Below are positions 31,655 to 39,579 of a DNA stretch of 64,000 nt, piece by piece. The position numbers and the translations under genes were made by a program. The notes under the pieces are model-generated. The model made no database searches. It saw nothing but the letters and a program-made list of their open reading frames with translations, and had not been told where the DNA came from. How positions within the stretch are numbered: position 1 is the stretch's first letter; each line of letters begins with the position of its first letter. Source of the DNA: Arthrobacter globiformis (GTDB lineage Bacteria; Actinomycetota; Actinomycetes; Actinomycetales; Micrococcaceae); assembly GCF_003261175.1 (NCBI RefSeq), contig NZ_QLNP01000098.1, forward strand, positions 124,001-188,000, given 5' to 3'.

Positions 31655-32938
31655 CTATTCTTTCATTCCGGCAGCGCCGGTGCCGGCGGCGCCGGTGCCG
31701 GCAGCGCCGGTGCCGGCGGCGCTCACTCCGGCAGCCCGGCGGCTGCTGAGCATGTGCGCCACCGCGATCTGCACCACGGCGATGGCCAGGAGCAGCGCCA
31801 GCGGCAGCGTCCAGCTGCCCGTCGCGCTGTGCAGCAGGCCCATGCCGAACGGCCCCACGGTGGCCAGGAGATAGCCGGTGGACTGGGCCAGCGTGGACAG
31901 TGCCGTGGTTTCGGCGGTGCTCCGCCCGCTGCGGCTGATGATCACCATCACCAGGGGGAAGATGCCCAGCCCGAAGCCCAGCAGCACCGCGGGGATGACG
32001 GCCTGTGACACGGGAAGGAAGAGCAACGCGGCGATACCGGCCGTCATGGTGAGGGTGGCCAGGTAGACGGCGGGGCGCAGCATCCGCGGCCGGGACCCGA
32101 TGGCGATCAGCACCATCCCGGCAGGTACGGAGACCAGTTGCATGACGCCGAACATGATGGCGCTGTCCGCAGCGCTGAGGCCCATGGTGGTGAGCATGTA
32201 CGGGAACCAGCTGAGCAGCGCGTAGGCCAGCAGCGCCTGCAGGGTGAAAATGCCGGTGAGCAGCCGCCCGGTCTTGGTGCGCAGCAGCGGCCACGGGGAG
32301 ATGTGTCCGGCCGTTTTGCGGGCAGTGTTGCGGTGGGCGTGCAGCGTCACGGGCAGGAAGCCGAGGAATGCGGACAGGGCGAGGACCCCGATGGTGCCCA
32401 GCCCGGCCGACGGCGACCCCAGCGCCTGCGACAGCGGAACCACGACGACGGCCATGGCGGTGGCGCCGCTGGTCATGGTCACCGTGTAGACGCCCGTCAT
32501 GAGCGAGGTGCGAGCGGCGAAGTGCTCCCGGATGAAGGACGGCATGGACACGTTGCAGACAGCAAGTCCGGACATCCCAACCACCGTGCCCGCCACCAGC
32601 ATTCCTGTGGTGGGAATGCCCCGGAGCAGCAGCCCGCCTGCCAGCATGCCGAGCGAGAGCAGGATGGCCTTCTCGACGCCGAGCTTCCCGGTCAGCCACG
32701 ACGTCGCGGCACCGGCCACCGCGAAGCACAGCGTGGGAATGGAGGGGATAAGCGAGGCGACCAGCGGCCCGTATCCCAGCACCTGCTGCAGGTCGTGCAG
32801 CAACGCCGAGGCGCCGGTGATGCCGGCTCTCAGGTTCAGGCCGATGAGGACCAGGGCAATCACGGCGGCGGCGACGGCGGCGCGGGGCCTGGTTGGGTAC
32901 GTGGCCGTGGTCGCGGGTGCTGAGGAAGTGGTCGCCAT
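31655..32938 (-). CDS. MFS transporter, CynX/NimT (cyanate/2-nitroimidazole) type
   Basis: 427 residues, twelve predicted spans. The signature part is AVIALVLIGLNLRAGITGASALLHDLQQVLGYG near the N-terminus, with LIPSIPTLCFAVAGAATSWLTGKLG and SGLAVCNVSMPSFIREHF, typical of the CynX/NimT group. Substrate is not predictable; homologues carry cyanate, nitroimidazole or other small compounds. The last 25 residues are an (AAGTG) repeat from an 18-bp tandem array and carry no membrane span. First gene of an operon with the GntR regulator. Confidence 0.88.
   Translation of the reverse strand: MATTSSAPATTATYPTRPRAAVAAAVIALVLIGLNLRAGITGASALLHDLQQVLGYGPLVASLIPSIPTLCFAVAGAATSWLTGKLGVEKAILLSLGMLAGGLLLRGIPTTGMLVAGTVVGMSGLAVCNVSMPSFIREHFAARTSLMTGVYTVTMTSGATAMAVVVVPLSQALGSPSAGLGTIGVLALSAFLGFLPVTLHAHRNTARKTAGHISPWPLLRTKTGRLLTGIFTLQALLAYALLSWFPYMLTTMGLSAADSAIMFGVMQLVSVPAGMVLIAIGSRPRMLRPAVYLATLTMTAGIAALLFLPVSQAVIPAVLLGFGLGIFPLVMVIISRSGRSTAETTALSTLAQSTGYLLATVGPFGMGLLHSATGSWTLPLALLLAIAVVQIAVAHMLSSRRAAGVSAAGTGAAGTGAAGTGAAGMKE
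31674..31726. repeat. 18-bp tandem array in the MFS gene 3' end
   Basis: About three copies of GCAGCGCCGGTGCCGGCG-type units coding for repeated GTGAAGTGAAG at the protein C-terminus. Copy number is likely variable. Confidence 0.8.
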
Positions 32939-32946
32939 TCCTTAAC

Positions 32947-32974
32947 GTTAGACGTTTGACGTTTGATGTCTAGA
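32947..32974. promoter_or_regulatory. Candidate operator: three tandem heptamers within an inverted repeat
   Basis: GTTAGAC, GTTTGAC and GTTTGAT follow each other at 32947-32967 and are closed by GTCTA (32968-32972), which pairs with TAGAC (32949-32953). The block lies about 9 nt upstream of the MFS start (32938), a position where binding of the co-encoded GntR regulator would block transcription or initiation. Confidence 0.5.
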
Positions 32975-33079
32975 GTTTTGTGGGGAAACTCTCGCGGGCC
33001 GTTCCTGCGCGGGCATAGACTCAGGCCAGCAGGCGCGTAGCGCGCAGGGATTGGCAAGGGGAAAGGACGGCGTCCGGCC

Positions 33080-34774
33080 ATGACCGCCGAAGGCCTTGAA
33101 AGGGAGAAGAAGTACGACGTCGACGCCGGCGCCGAGCTGCCCGACCTCGCCGCCATCCCCGGTGTGGGCCGCGTGGGCGAGCCGCACGGCGCTGAACTGG
33201 AAGCCGTCTACTTCGACACTGAAGATCTGGTTCTCGCCTCCCGCCGCATCACGCTGCGGCGCAGGAGCGGCGGAGCCGACGCCGGCTGGCATGTAAAGCT
33301 GCCACCGGAGCGGGGGGCTGAGTCCGGGTCCGCAACCGGACCCGGACTGGAAGAGGGACCGGAAGCCCGCCGCGAGATCCACGCCCCGCTGGGCCAGGCT
33401 GACGTCGTTCCGGGGAAACTGCTGGCCCACCTGCACGCCTACCTCCGCGGATCGGATCCCGTGCCCGTAGCCCGCCTCAGCACGCGGCGCACCACACTTG
33501 CCCTGTACGGGGACGACGGCGTGCACCTCGCCGACTTTGCCGACGACACCGTGGACGCCAGGCTTCTTCAGGGCGCGGACCAGAAACCGGCAGGTGAGTC
33601 CGCCGGCCGGGAGCAGCAGTGGCGCGAATGGGAACTTGAGCTGGTCCACGGCCAGCCGGAGGTCTTCAAGGCAGCCGCAGCGGTCTTGTCCGCGGCAGGT
33701 GCCCGGCCCGCAGCGCACGAGTCCAAGCTCCGGCGAGCACTGGGCGCGGCGGCGCCGAAGGCCCAAGTCAAGGAAATATCGGGGACTGCCGAAGCTGACG
33801 GCACGGCGGAGGCCGAAGGCGGCGTAAGGCAGCCCGGCGGCAGGAAACCGGGCAAGAAGTGGCCGGCGTCCGCCGTCGTCACCGCGTACCTGGACGGGCA
33901 GATCAGCGAAATCCTGGCCAACGACCCCCGGGTGCGGCTGGAGGAGCCGGACGCGGTCCATGCGATGCGCTCGGCCACGCGCCGCGTGCGGTCTGCCCTC
34001 GCGGTCTACCGGAAGCTCTACGGCGGGGGAGCGGTGGGCAGGCTGCGCGACGAGCTCAAGTGGCTGGGCCGGATCCTCGGAACGCCGCGTGACGCTGAAG
34101 TCATGCTGGACCGGCTGCGGACACACGCCGGGAAGCTCCCGCCGGGGGAAGCGGCCGACGACGTGAAGCGGCGCATCGAGCGGGAACTGGTCACCAGGCT
34201 GGAGGCCGGTTACCGCAAGACGCAGGAGGTGCTCCTGACCGACCGTTACTTCCGCCTCCTGGACGACCTCGAAGACTTCCGTGACCACCCGCCCGTCCGC
34301 CCGTCCGCTGCGGCACCCGCACGCAAGGCCGCCCGCAAGCTGGTGGGCAAGTCGGCAAAACGCCTGCGCCGCGCCCACAAGGCGGCTCTGCGCGTCAAAG
34401 ACGACGCCAGCGAAAAGCCCGGCATGGAGCTCAAGGATGCCACCGCGCAGGAAACCGCGCTGCACCAGGTGCGGAAGGACGCCAAGCGGCTGAGGCACGC
34501 GGCCGAGACCGTCGATCCCGTCTTCGGCAAGCGCGCGGCCAAGCTCGCCAAGGCCGCGCACAAACAGCAGAAGATCCTCGGCGACCACCACGACAGTGTG
34601 ATGGCGCGGATCTTCCTGGGAAAGCTCGCCGGCGGGCCGGACCTGCCGGAGCCGGTGGTGGCGGCCTACGGCTCGCTGCTGAAGCGGGAGCAGAAGAGCG
34701 CCGCCAAAGCCGAAGCCAAGTACCGCAAGGCGCACCGGAAGTCCCGGAAGCTGGTCCGGCGCGGAGTGGGATAG
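33080..34774 (+). CDS. CYTH and CHAD domain protein
   Basis: 564 residues. N-terminal CYTH (triphosphate tunnel) domain, about 1-220, begins with the ExExK metal signature in LEREKKYDV and holds AVYFDTEDLVL. A Gly/Ala/Glu-rich linker follows. C-terminal CHAD domain, about 265-560, has the conserved-histidine helices VHAMRSATRRVRSAL, LHQVRKDAKRLRHAAE and ILGDHHDSVMA. CYTH domains cleave or bind triphosphates and CHAD domains bind polyphosphate, so the protein probably acts on or sticks to polyphosphate granules. It is 9 nt before the PEP/ATP-grasp enzyme gene and thus presumably in its operon. Confidence 0.92.
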   Translation: MTAEGLEREKKYDVDAGAELPDLAAIPGVGRVGEPHGAELEAVYFDTEDLVLASRRITLRRRSGGADAGWHVKLPPERGAESGSATGPGLEEGPEARREIHAPLGQADVVPGKLLAHLHAYLRGSDPVPVARLSTRRTTLALYGDDGVHLADFADDTVDARLLQGADQKPAGESAGREQQWREWELELVHGQPEVFKAAAAVLSAAGARPAAHESKLRRALGAAAPKAQVKEISGTAEADGTAEAEGGVRQPGGRKPGKKWPASAVVTAYLDGQISEILANDPRVRLEEPDAVHAMRSATRRVRSALAVYRKLYGGGAVGRLRDELKWLGRILGTPRDAEVMLDRLRTHAGKLPPGEAADDVKRRIERELVTRLEAGYRKTQEVLLTDRYFRLLDDLEDFRDHPPVRPSAAAPARKAARKLVGKSAKRLRRAHKAALRVKDDASEKPGMELKDATAQETALHQVRKDAKRLRHAAETVDPVFGKRAAKLAKAAHKQQKILGDHHDSVMARIFLGKLAGGPDLPEPVVAAYGSLLKREQKSAAKAEAKYRKAHRKSRKLVRRGVG

Positions 34775-34783
34775 CGGCGGCCG

Positions 34784-37474
34784 ATGGCTGAACAGGCAGA
34801 GCGGCGCGCACCACGCCAGGTGGGGACTGTCATCAGCCTGGCCCGCGTGGACGCGGACATGGTGCCAGCGGTGGGCGGCAAGGCTGCCAACCTCGGTGTC
34901 CTTCTGGCCGCCGGAATGCCGGTCCCGCCCGGCTTCTGCGTCACCACCGCGGCCTACCGGCGGGCGGCGGCCGCGGCAGGAGTGCAACCTTCCGAGCCCG
35001 CGGCGCAGACACGCGGGAGGCTGGAGTCGGCTCCCATACCCGAGGACATAAACGAAGACATCCTTGCCGCCTACGCCGGCCTGGGCGGGGACCTCCCGGT
35101 GGCCGTGCGCTCCTCCGCCACCGCCGAGGATCTTCCCGAAGCAAGCTTCGCCGGCCAGCTGGACACGTACCTCAACGTCGTCGGCCCGGACCCGCTGCTG
35201 GACGCAATCCGCCGCTGCTGGGCCTCCCTCTGGTCAGACCGGGCCGTGGCCTACCGGGCAGACCACGGGATGGATCAGCACTCGGTCAGCCTCGCCGTCG
35301 TTGTCCAGGAAATGGTTGACGCCGACGTGGCCGGCGTGATGTTCACGGCAAACCCGCTGACCGGCCGGAGGAGGGAAACCGTCATCGACGCAGCGCCCGG
35401 ACTCGGCGAGGCGCTGGTCAGCGGGGCTGTGAACCCGGACCAGTTCACGGTTGACGCGGCCACCGGGGAGATCCTCCAGCGGAGCCTGGGGGACAAACGC
35501 ACCGAAATCGGGCCAGCCCCCGGCGGTGGGACACGGCTGTTGCGCCGGCAGGACGCCGGCCGCAAGGCGTGCCTGACGGATGAGCAGGTCCGCTCCCTGG
35601 CAAGGGTAGGGACCCGTGTGGAAGAACTCTACGGCGAGCCGCAGGATCTAGAGTGGGCTATCGCGCCGGACGGCGGAATCCGGGTGGTGCAATCCCGTCC
35701 GATCACCACGCTGTTTCCCCTGCCCGAGCCTGACAACCACGACGGCGGCGCCCGCGCCTACTTGTGCGCCAGCCTGCTGCAGGGGCTGACCCGGCCGCTG
35801 ACCCCCATGGGACTGGCATCCTTCACCCTGATGAGCGACAGCGCCCGGTCGGCGGACAACGGACCCGCGGCTTACCGTTCCGCCCAGATCGGGATGCGCA
35901 TGTATGTGGATGTCACGCCCCTCCTGCGGAGCAAGGGCGGGAGGCGCGGCCTCCTGAGAGCCATGAAAGTGGCCGATGCCAGGTCTGTGGATGTGCTGGC
36001 CTACCTGGCGGCCGACCCCCGCTTCGCCCTCACCAGGGCACCCAAGCTGGCGTCGCTGAAGGCGGGGCTCCGGGCCTCGCCGCCCTTTGGCCTGGTTGGG
36101 CAAATCCTGCGCGCGCTGGTCAATCCCGCCGCCGCGCTGGAGCGGGTCAGGGAAGCGGACCATGCGTTGGACCGGATGCTGGTGTTGCCGGAGCCGGCCT
36201 CTGGCTCCCGGCGGCTGGATTTCGTGGAACGCCTCCTCACCAAAGAGATCACGCCCGCCGTGATGGGGGTACTGCCGCCGGCGGCCGCCGGGTACGTATG
36301 GCTTGGCCTGGCCCGGCTGCTGCTGGGCCGGCTTGCGCAGGCCGGCGAGCTGCAGGCCGTGCTGCGCGGTTTGCCCCACAACGTGACCACAGAGATGGAT
36401 CTGGAGCTCTGGCGGACAGCCACCTCCATCCGGGAGGACCCCGAGTCGGTCCGCGCACTGACCGGGGAGGATCCGGAGACACTCGCCGGCCGCTACGCCC
36501 AGGGATCACTGCCCACCGTCTGCCAGGGCGCGCTGCGCAACTTCCTCGCCAGGTACGGACACCGCGCCGTGGCAGAAATTGACCTCGGCATTCCCCGCTG
36601 GGGTGAGGACCCCGCCCACATCATCAACGCCCTGGCCAACTACCTGAAGCTGGCGGACCCGGAACTCGCACCGGACCGTGTCTTCCGGCGGGCCGCAGAA
36701 AACGCGGAAACCAAGGCGGCCGAGCTGGCCGCACGCGCTGCCCGTTCCCGGGGCCGGCAGTTGGGCAGAACCGTTGCCCACAGCCTGCGGCGTGCCCGCG
36801 AAACCGCCGGCATGCGCGAGTACCCAAAGTTCCGGCTCATTGCGGCGTTCGCCGTCCTCCGCCGCCAGCTCCAGCTGGTGGGTCAGGAACTCGCGGACGC
36901 GGGCCGGATCGCGGTGCCCGACGACGTCTTCTTCCTTGACCTCACCGAAGCCCGCGTGGCATTGCGCGGCGCGGACCTGCGCGGACCCGTCGCCGAACGC
37001 CGCCAGAGCTACCTACGCGAAATGCGGCGCCGGCGCATCCCCCGCCTGCTGCTGTCCGATGGCACCGACGTGGAAGCGGCCATGGCCGGACGGACTGCTG
37101 CGGCGTCGTCCTCGGGCGGGCAGCTGCAGGCGGGAACCCTGGCCGGGACGCCGGCCTCGGCCGGCACCGTCACTGGCAAAGCCAGGGTCATCCTTGACCC
37201 GGCCGGGGCGCACCTGGAGCCGGGCGAAATCCTCGTCGCCCCGTCGACGGACCCGGGGTGGACGCCGCTGTTCATGACAGCGGGGGCGCTGGTCATGGAA
37301 ATGGGCGGACCCATCTCCCACGGAGCGGTGGTGGCCCGCGAATACGGGCTTCCCGCCGTCGTCGGAGTCCCCGACGCGACCATGCGCATTCGAACCGGGG
37401 ACACCGTCACCGTGGACGGAGCGGCGGGGACGGTTGTGCTTGACCTCTCCGGTGTTTCCGGTGGCGGCCGGTAG
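34784..37474 (+). CDS. Rifampicin-phosphotransferase-like PEP synthase family enzyme
   Basis: 896 residues in three parts: N-terminal PPDK-type ATP-grasp (about 1-315: VGGKAANLGVLLAAGMPVPPGF, RSSATAEDLPEASFAGQ), a long helical middle (about 320-790: TRPLTPMG, YGHRAVAEIDLGIPRWGEDP, REYPKFRLIAAF), and the swivelling phosphohistidine domain (about 800-896: GGPISHGAVVAREYGLPAVVGV, catalytic His in the S-H-G). This order and length match rifampin phosphotransferase (Rph), which transfers the ATP beta-phosphate to the antibiotic; true PEP synthases end differently. Substrate is not proven; no 19-bp rifamycin-associated element was seen upstream. Co-transcribed with CYTH-CHAD. Confidence 0.82.
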   Translation: MAEQAERRAPRQVGTVISLARVDADMVPAVGGKAANLGVLLAAGMPVPPGFCVTTAAYRRAAAAAGVQPSEPAAQTRGRLESAPIPEDINEDILAAYAGLGGDLPVAVRSSATAEDLPEASFAGQLDTYLNVVGPDPLLDAIRRCWASLWSDRAVAYRADHGMDQHSVSLAVVVQEMVDADVAGVMFTANPLTGRRRETVIDAAPGLGEALVSGAVNPDQFTVDAATGEILQRSLGDKRTEIGPAPGGGTRLLRRQDAGRKACLTDEQVRSLARVGTRVEELYGEPQDLEWAIAPDGGIRVVQSRPITTLFPLPEPDNHDGGARAYLCASLLQGLTRPLTPMGLASFTLMSDSARSADNGPAAYRSAQIGMRMYVDVTPLLRSKGGRRGLLRAMKVADARSVDVLAYLAADPRFALTRAPKLASLKAGLRASPPFGLVGQILRALVNPAAALERVREADHALDRMLVLPEPASGSRRLDFVERLLTKEITPAVMGVLPPAAAGYVWLGLARLLLGRLAQAGELQAVLRGLPHNVTTEMDLELWRTATSIREDPESVRALTGEDPETLAGRYAQGSLPTVCQGALRNFLARYGHRAVAEIDLGIPRWGEDPAHIINALANYLKLADPELAPDRVFRRAAENAETKAAELAARAARSRGRQLGRTVAHSLRRARETAGMREYPKFRLIAAFAVLRRQLQLVGQELADAGRIAVPDDVFFLDLTEARVALRGADLRGPVAERRQSYLREMRRRRIPRLLLSDGTDVEAAMAGRTAAASSSGGQLQAGTLAGTPASAGTVTGKARVILDPAGAHLEPGEILVAPSTDPGWTPLFMTAGALVMEMGGPISHGAVVAREYGLPAVVGVPDATMRIRTGDTVTVDGAAGTVVLDLSGVSGGGR

Positions 37475-37487
37475 GATCGCGTCCATG
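37472..37487 (+). promoter_or_regulatory. Possible leaderless -10 of the YciI gene
   Basis: TAGGAT (37472-37477) overlaps the stop of the preceding gene and is 7 nt from the ATG at 37485; no Shine-Dalgarno lies between. Confidence 0.35.
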
Positions 37488-37763
37488 AAATTCGTCGTGC
37501 TGTACAGCCTGCCTGTGGGCGTCGACCGCTCGCGAGTCCTTGAGACGTATCCCCGCCACAAGGCCTACTACGAGGAGTTCCGCGCCGGCGGGGGCGGGCT
37601 GGTCGCTCTTGGCCCCTTCCAGGCTCCTGATCCGGCCGGCTCATCGATGGGCATCTTCACTTCGCGCGAGGACGCCGAACGCTTCATCGCCGGCGATCCA
37701 TTCACCACCGAGGGGCTCGCGGAGCCGCGGATCCTCGAGTGGAACGTGGTGTGGTTCGAGTAG
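37485..37763 (+). CDS. YciI-like protein (YCII domain)
   Basis: A 92-residue YCII domain: KFVVLYSLPVGVDRSRVLETYPRHKAYYEEF, LVALGPFQAPDPAGSSMGIFTSREDAERFIAGDPFTTEGLAEPRILEW. The family has a ferredoxin-like fold with a conserved His/Asp pair that suggested enzyme activity, but its function is unsettled. ATG at 37485 fits the family start; reading the frame further back enters the end of the preceding gene. 10 nt behind the Rph-like gene, possibly transcribed from its own -10 as well. Confidence 0.82.
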   Translation: MKFVVLYSLPVGVDRSRVLETYPRHKAYYEEFRAGGGGLVALGPFQAPDPAGSSMGIFTSREDAERFIAGDPFTTEGLAEPRILEWNVVWFE

Positions 37764-37820
37764 GAGCGGGGGTTCTCGAGGGCCGCACCGAGACGCGGTG
37801 TAAGAGGAACACGAGCACCG

Positions 37821-37982
37821 GGCCGCGACGACCGGTTCTTCCCCGTGGCCTTTCAGCGCCGCGTGGTCCGCACCCGGCTGGGCCTGGGGACCGACGAAAT
37901 CCCGGGCGGACACCTGGTTGCCCTGAGCAACCCGGTTGAGCTCGCACGCCGGCTGGACGGCTACGCACGCAGATCGCTGTGA
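37821..37982 (+). pseudogene. C-terminal fragment of an alpha/beta hydrolase
   Basis: An open stretch of 53 codons ending in TGA reads GRDDRFFPVAFQRRVVRTRLG, TDEIPGGHLVALSNPVELARRL: the acid-strand Asp, catalytic His (GGH) and last helix of an alpha/beta hydrolase. Nothing upstream supplies the nucleophile or lid; only a short in-frame reading from the YciI stop exists. Interpreted as the remnant of a deleted gene, too long and too regular to be chance. Confidence 0.7.
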
Positions 37983-38000
37983 CCGGATGGGTAGCCCGGC

Positions 38001-39437
38001 TCAGCCGGCGTGCCGCGCCCCGAGCCGGGCGACGGCCAGAGCCAGCCACAGCTGCACCCGGTCGGCGGTGACGGAGGGGTCGTACCCGGTGAGTTCGGTG
38101 ATCTGCGCCAGCCGGTAGCGGACAGTGTTGCGGTGGAGGGTGAGGGCCTCGGCGACGGCGGCAACGGAGCCGTTGCTGTTCAGGTAGCTCTCCAGCGTAA
38201 CCATCAGCTCAGCGCCGTGGGCGGCATCGAAGCTCCGGAGCGGATCCAGTGACTCGTTGGCCATGTCCGCCAGCGGCACGTCCTCGCTCGCGAGGAGCAG
38301 GGAGGTCAGGCTAAGCCGCTCGGGTTCATTAACCGGCAGCCCGTGGCTGGCGGCGTCGCGCGCCTCGAAGTAGCTCCAGCGAAGGCCGTTCGGCTTGGTG
38401 TACGCGCCGCCGATGCCGATGGTGGCGTGGATCCCGGCCTCGGCGAGGTGGTCGCTGAGGCTCCTGGCCATCGCCGTGGCGCCGCGTCCGTCGTCGGGCA
38501 CCACGGTGACCAGATCCTTTCCGACGACGGCGGTCACCGCCGTCTCCAGCGCCTGCGGCAGTGAGGAGCTGACCAGCTGCTTGTGGTGCGCCTCGGAGCC
38601 GGCCAGAATCACCACATTCTTGCGCGTGCTGTTGATGCCCGTCCCGGCAAGACGGCGCTGTGCCTCGCTCGGGTCCAGGGTCCCGTGGATCACGTCCTCG
38701 AGCACCTGCCCGCAGAGAGCCCGCTCGGCCTGGCGCTGCTTGACCATGTTGTTGAGCTCCACGCTGATGAGGTTCTGCGCGTAGCCGATGATGCCGGAAT
38801 CCTCGAACGGCTGCTTCACCCACAATGTGCAGGCATCGCGGCGGCCGGTGGGAATGGGGTACGTGGTCCAGGAGTCCGCGGACGGCGGCTCGCTGCCGCT
38901 GTTGTACAGCTGGGCGGTGAACTGGGTGAGCGCGATCTCGGTGCGGAGCATGCCGCCCAGGTGCCGCAGGAGCTCGGCCAGGCCGCCGCCGGTCAGCAGG
39001 GCGCGGGCCAGGATCTGGTGCCCTGCGATCAGCCGCTCAAGCTTGGAGTAGTGGTCCGCGGACTGAGCGTCCGCCACAAGCTTGCTGATGGCAATAAACG
39101 GAGTGCCGTACGGCACTTCGACCACCGGCAGCCCCCAGCGGTTCGCTTCCGCGATCAAAGCCGGGGGAACGGCGTCGTGCGAGAGCCCCACGCCGAACCC
39201 GATCCCCACGGCGCCGGCGCGCTGGACCTGGCGGACAAAGCGGCGCTGTTCGGGCGCACTTTTCATCCGCAGCCCGGTGGTCAGCACCAGCTCGCCGCCG
39301 TTGAGGAATCGCTGCGGGTCCTCGAGTTCGGTAACCGCCACCCAGCGGATGTCCTGGTGAGAGGTGGTCTCCGCGAGGCTGGATTTCTTGAGTCCCAGAG
39401 ACTGCACGGCCAGCAGCGCCGCGAGGGAAATTGCCAT
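38001..39437 (-). CDS. PucR family transcriptional regulator
   Basis: 478 residues: N-terminal PucR ligand domain (about 1-130; LAALLAVQSLGLKKSSLAETTSHQDIRWVAVTELEDPQRFLNGGELVLTTGL is its typical start), a central GGDEF-like/CdaR region (about 290-380), and a C-terminal helix-turn-helix LNSNGSVAAVAEALTLHRNTVRYRLAQITELTG (about residues 420-455). Relatives control purine, glycolate, proline or GABA use. It is divergent from the gamma-aminobutyraldehyde dehydrogenase gene with 142 nt between starts, so it probably activates or represses the GABA-route genes, using an intermediate as effector. Confidence 0.9.
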   Translation of the reverse strand: MAISLAALLAVQSLGLKKSSLAETTSHQDIRWVAVTELEDPQRFLNGGELVLTTGLRMKSAPEQRRFVRQVQRAGAVGIGFGVGLSHDAVPPALIAEANRWGLPVVEVPYGTPFIAISKLVADAQSADHYSKLERLIAGHQILARALLTGGGLAELLRHLGGMLRTEIALTQFTAQLYNSGSEPPSADSWTTYPIPTGRRDACTLWVKQPFEDSGIIGYAQNLISVELNNMVKQRQAERALCGQVLEDVIHGTLDPSEAQRRLAGTGINSTRKNVVILAGSEAHHKQLVSSSLPQALETAVTAVVGKDLVTVVPDDGRGATAMARSLSDHLAEAGIHATIGIGGAYTKPNGLRWSYFEARDAASHGLPVNEPERLSLTSLLLASEDVPLADMANESLDPLRSFDAAHGAELMVTLESYLNSNGSVAAVAEALTLHRNTVRYRLAQITELTGYDPSVTADRVQLWLALAVARLGARHAG

Positions 39438-39501
39438 GGACCAAGGGTAGCGGGAGGCTGGGCTTTCGCACTAAAGCAACGGCCCACGGGTGTGCAGGTG
39501 G

Positions 39502-39530
39502 CTATTCCCCGCGGTGGCGGGCTGGAATAG
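39502..39530. promoter_or_regulatory. Candidate operator for the PucR regulator
   Basis: CTATTCC (39502-39508) and GGAATAG (39524-39530) form an exact inverted repeat with 15-nt spacing, about two DNA turns centre to centre, in the divergent pucR-like/dehydrogenase intergenic region. Confidence 0.4.
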
Positions 39531-39579
39531 GCTCGAGTCAGCCGCATCACACTATTCAGGACGAAAGAGGTTGTACACC

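Noticed and set aside
34784-37474. Calling this gene phosphoenolpyruvate synthase (ppsA)
   Set aside because: The phosphohistidine domain is C-terminal after a long helical middle, and the C-terminal PEP/TIM-barrel domain of PpsA is missing; the order is that of Rph-like proteins.
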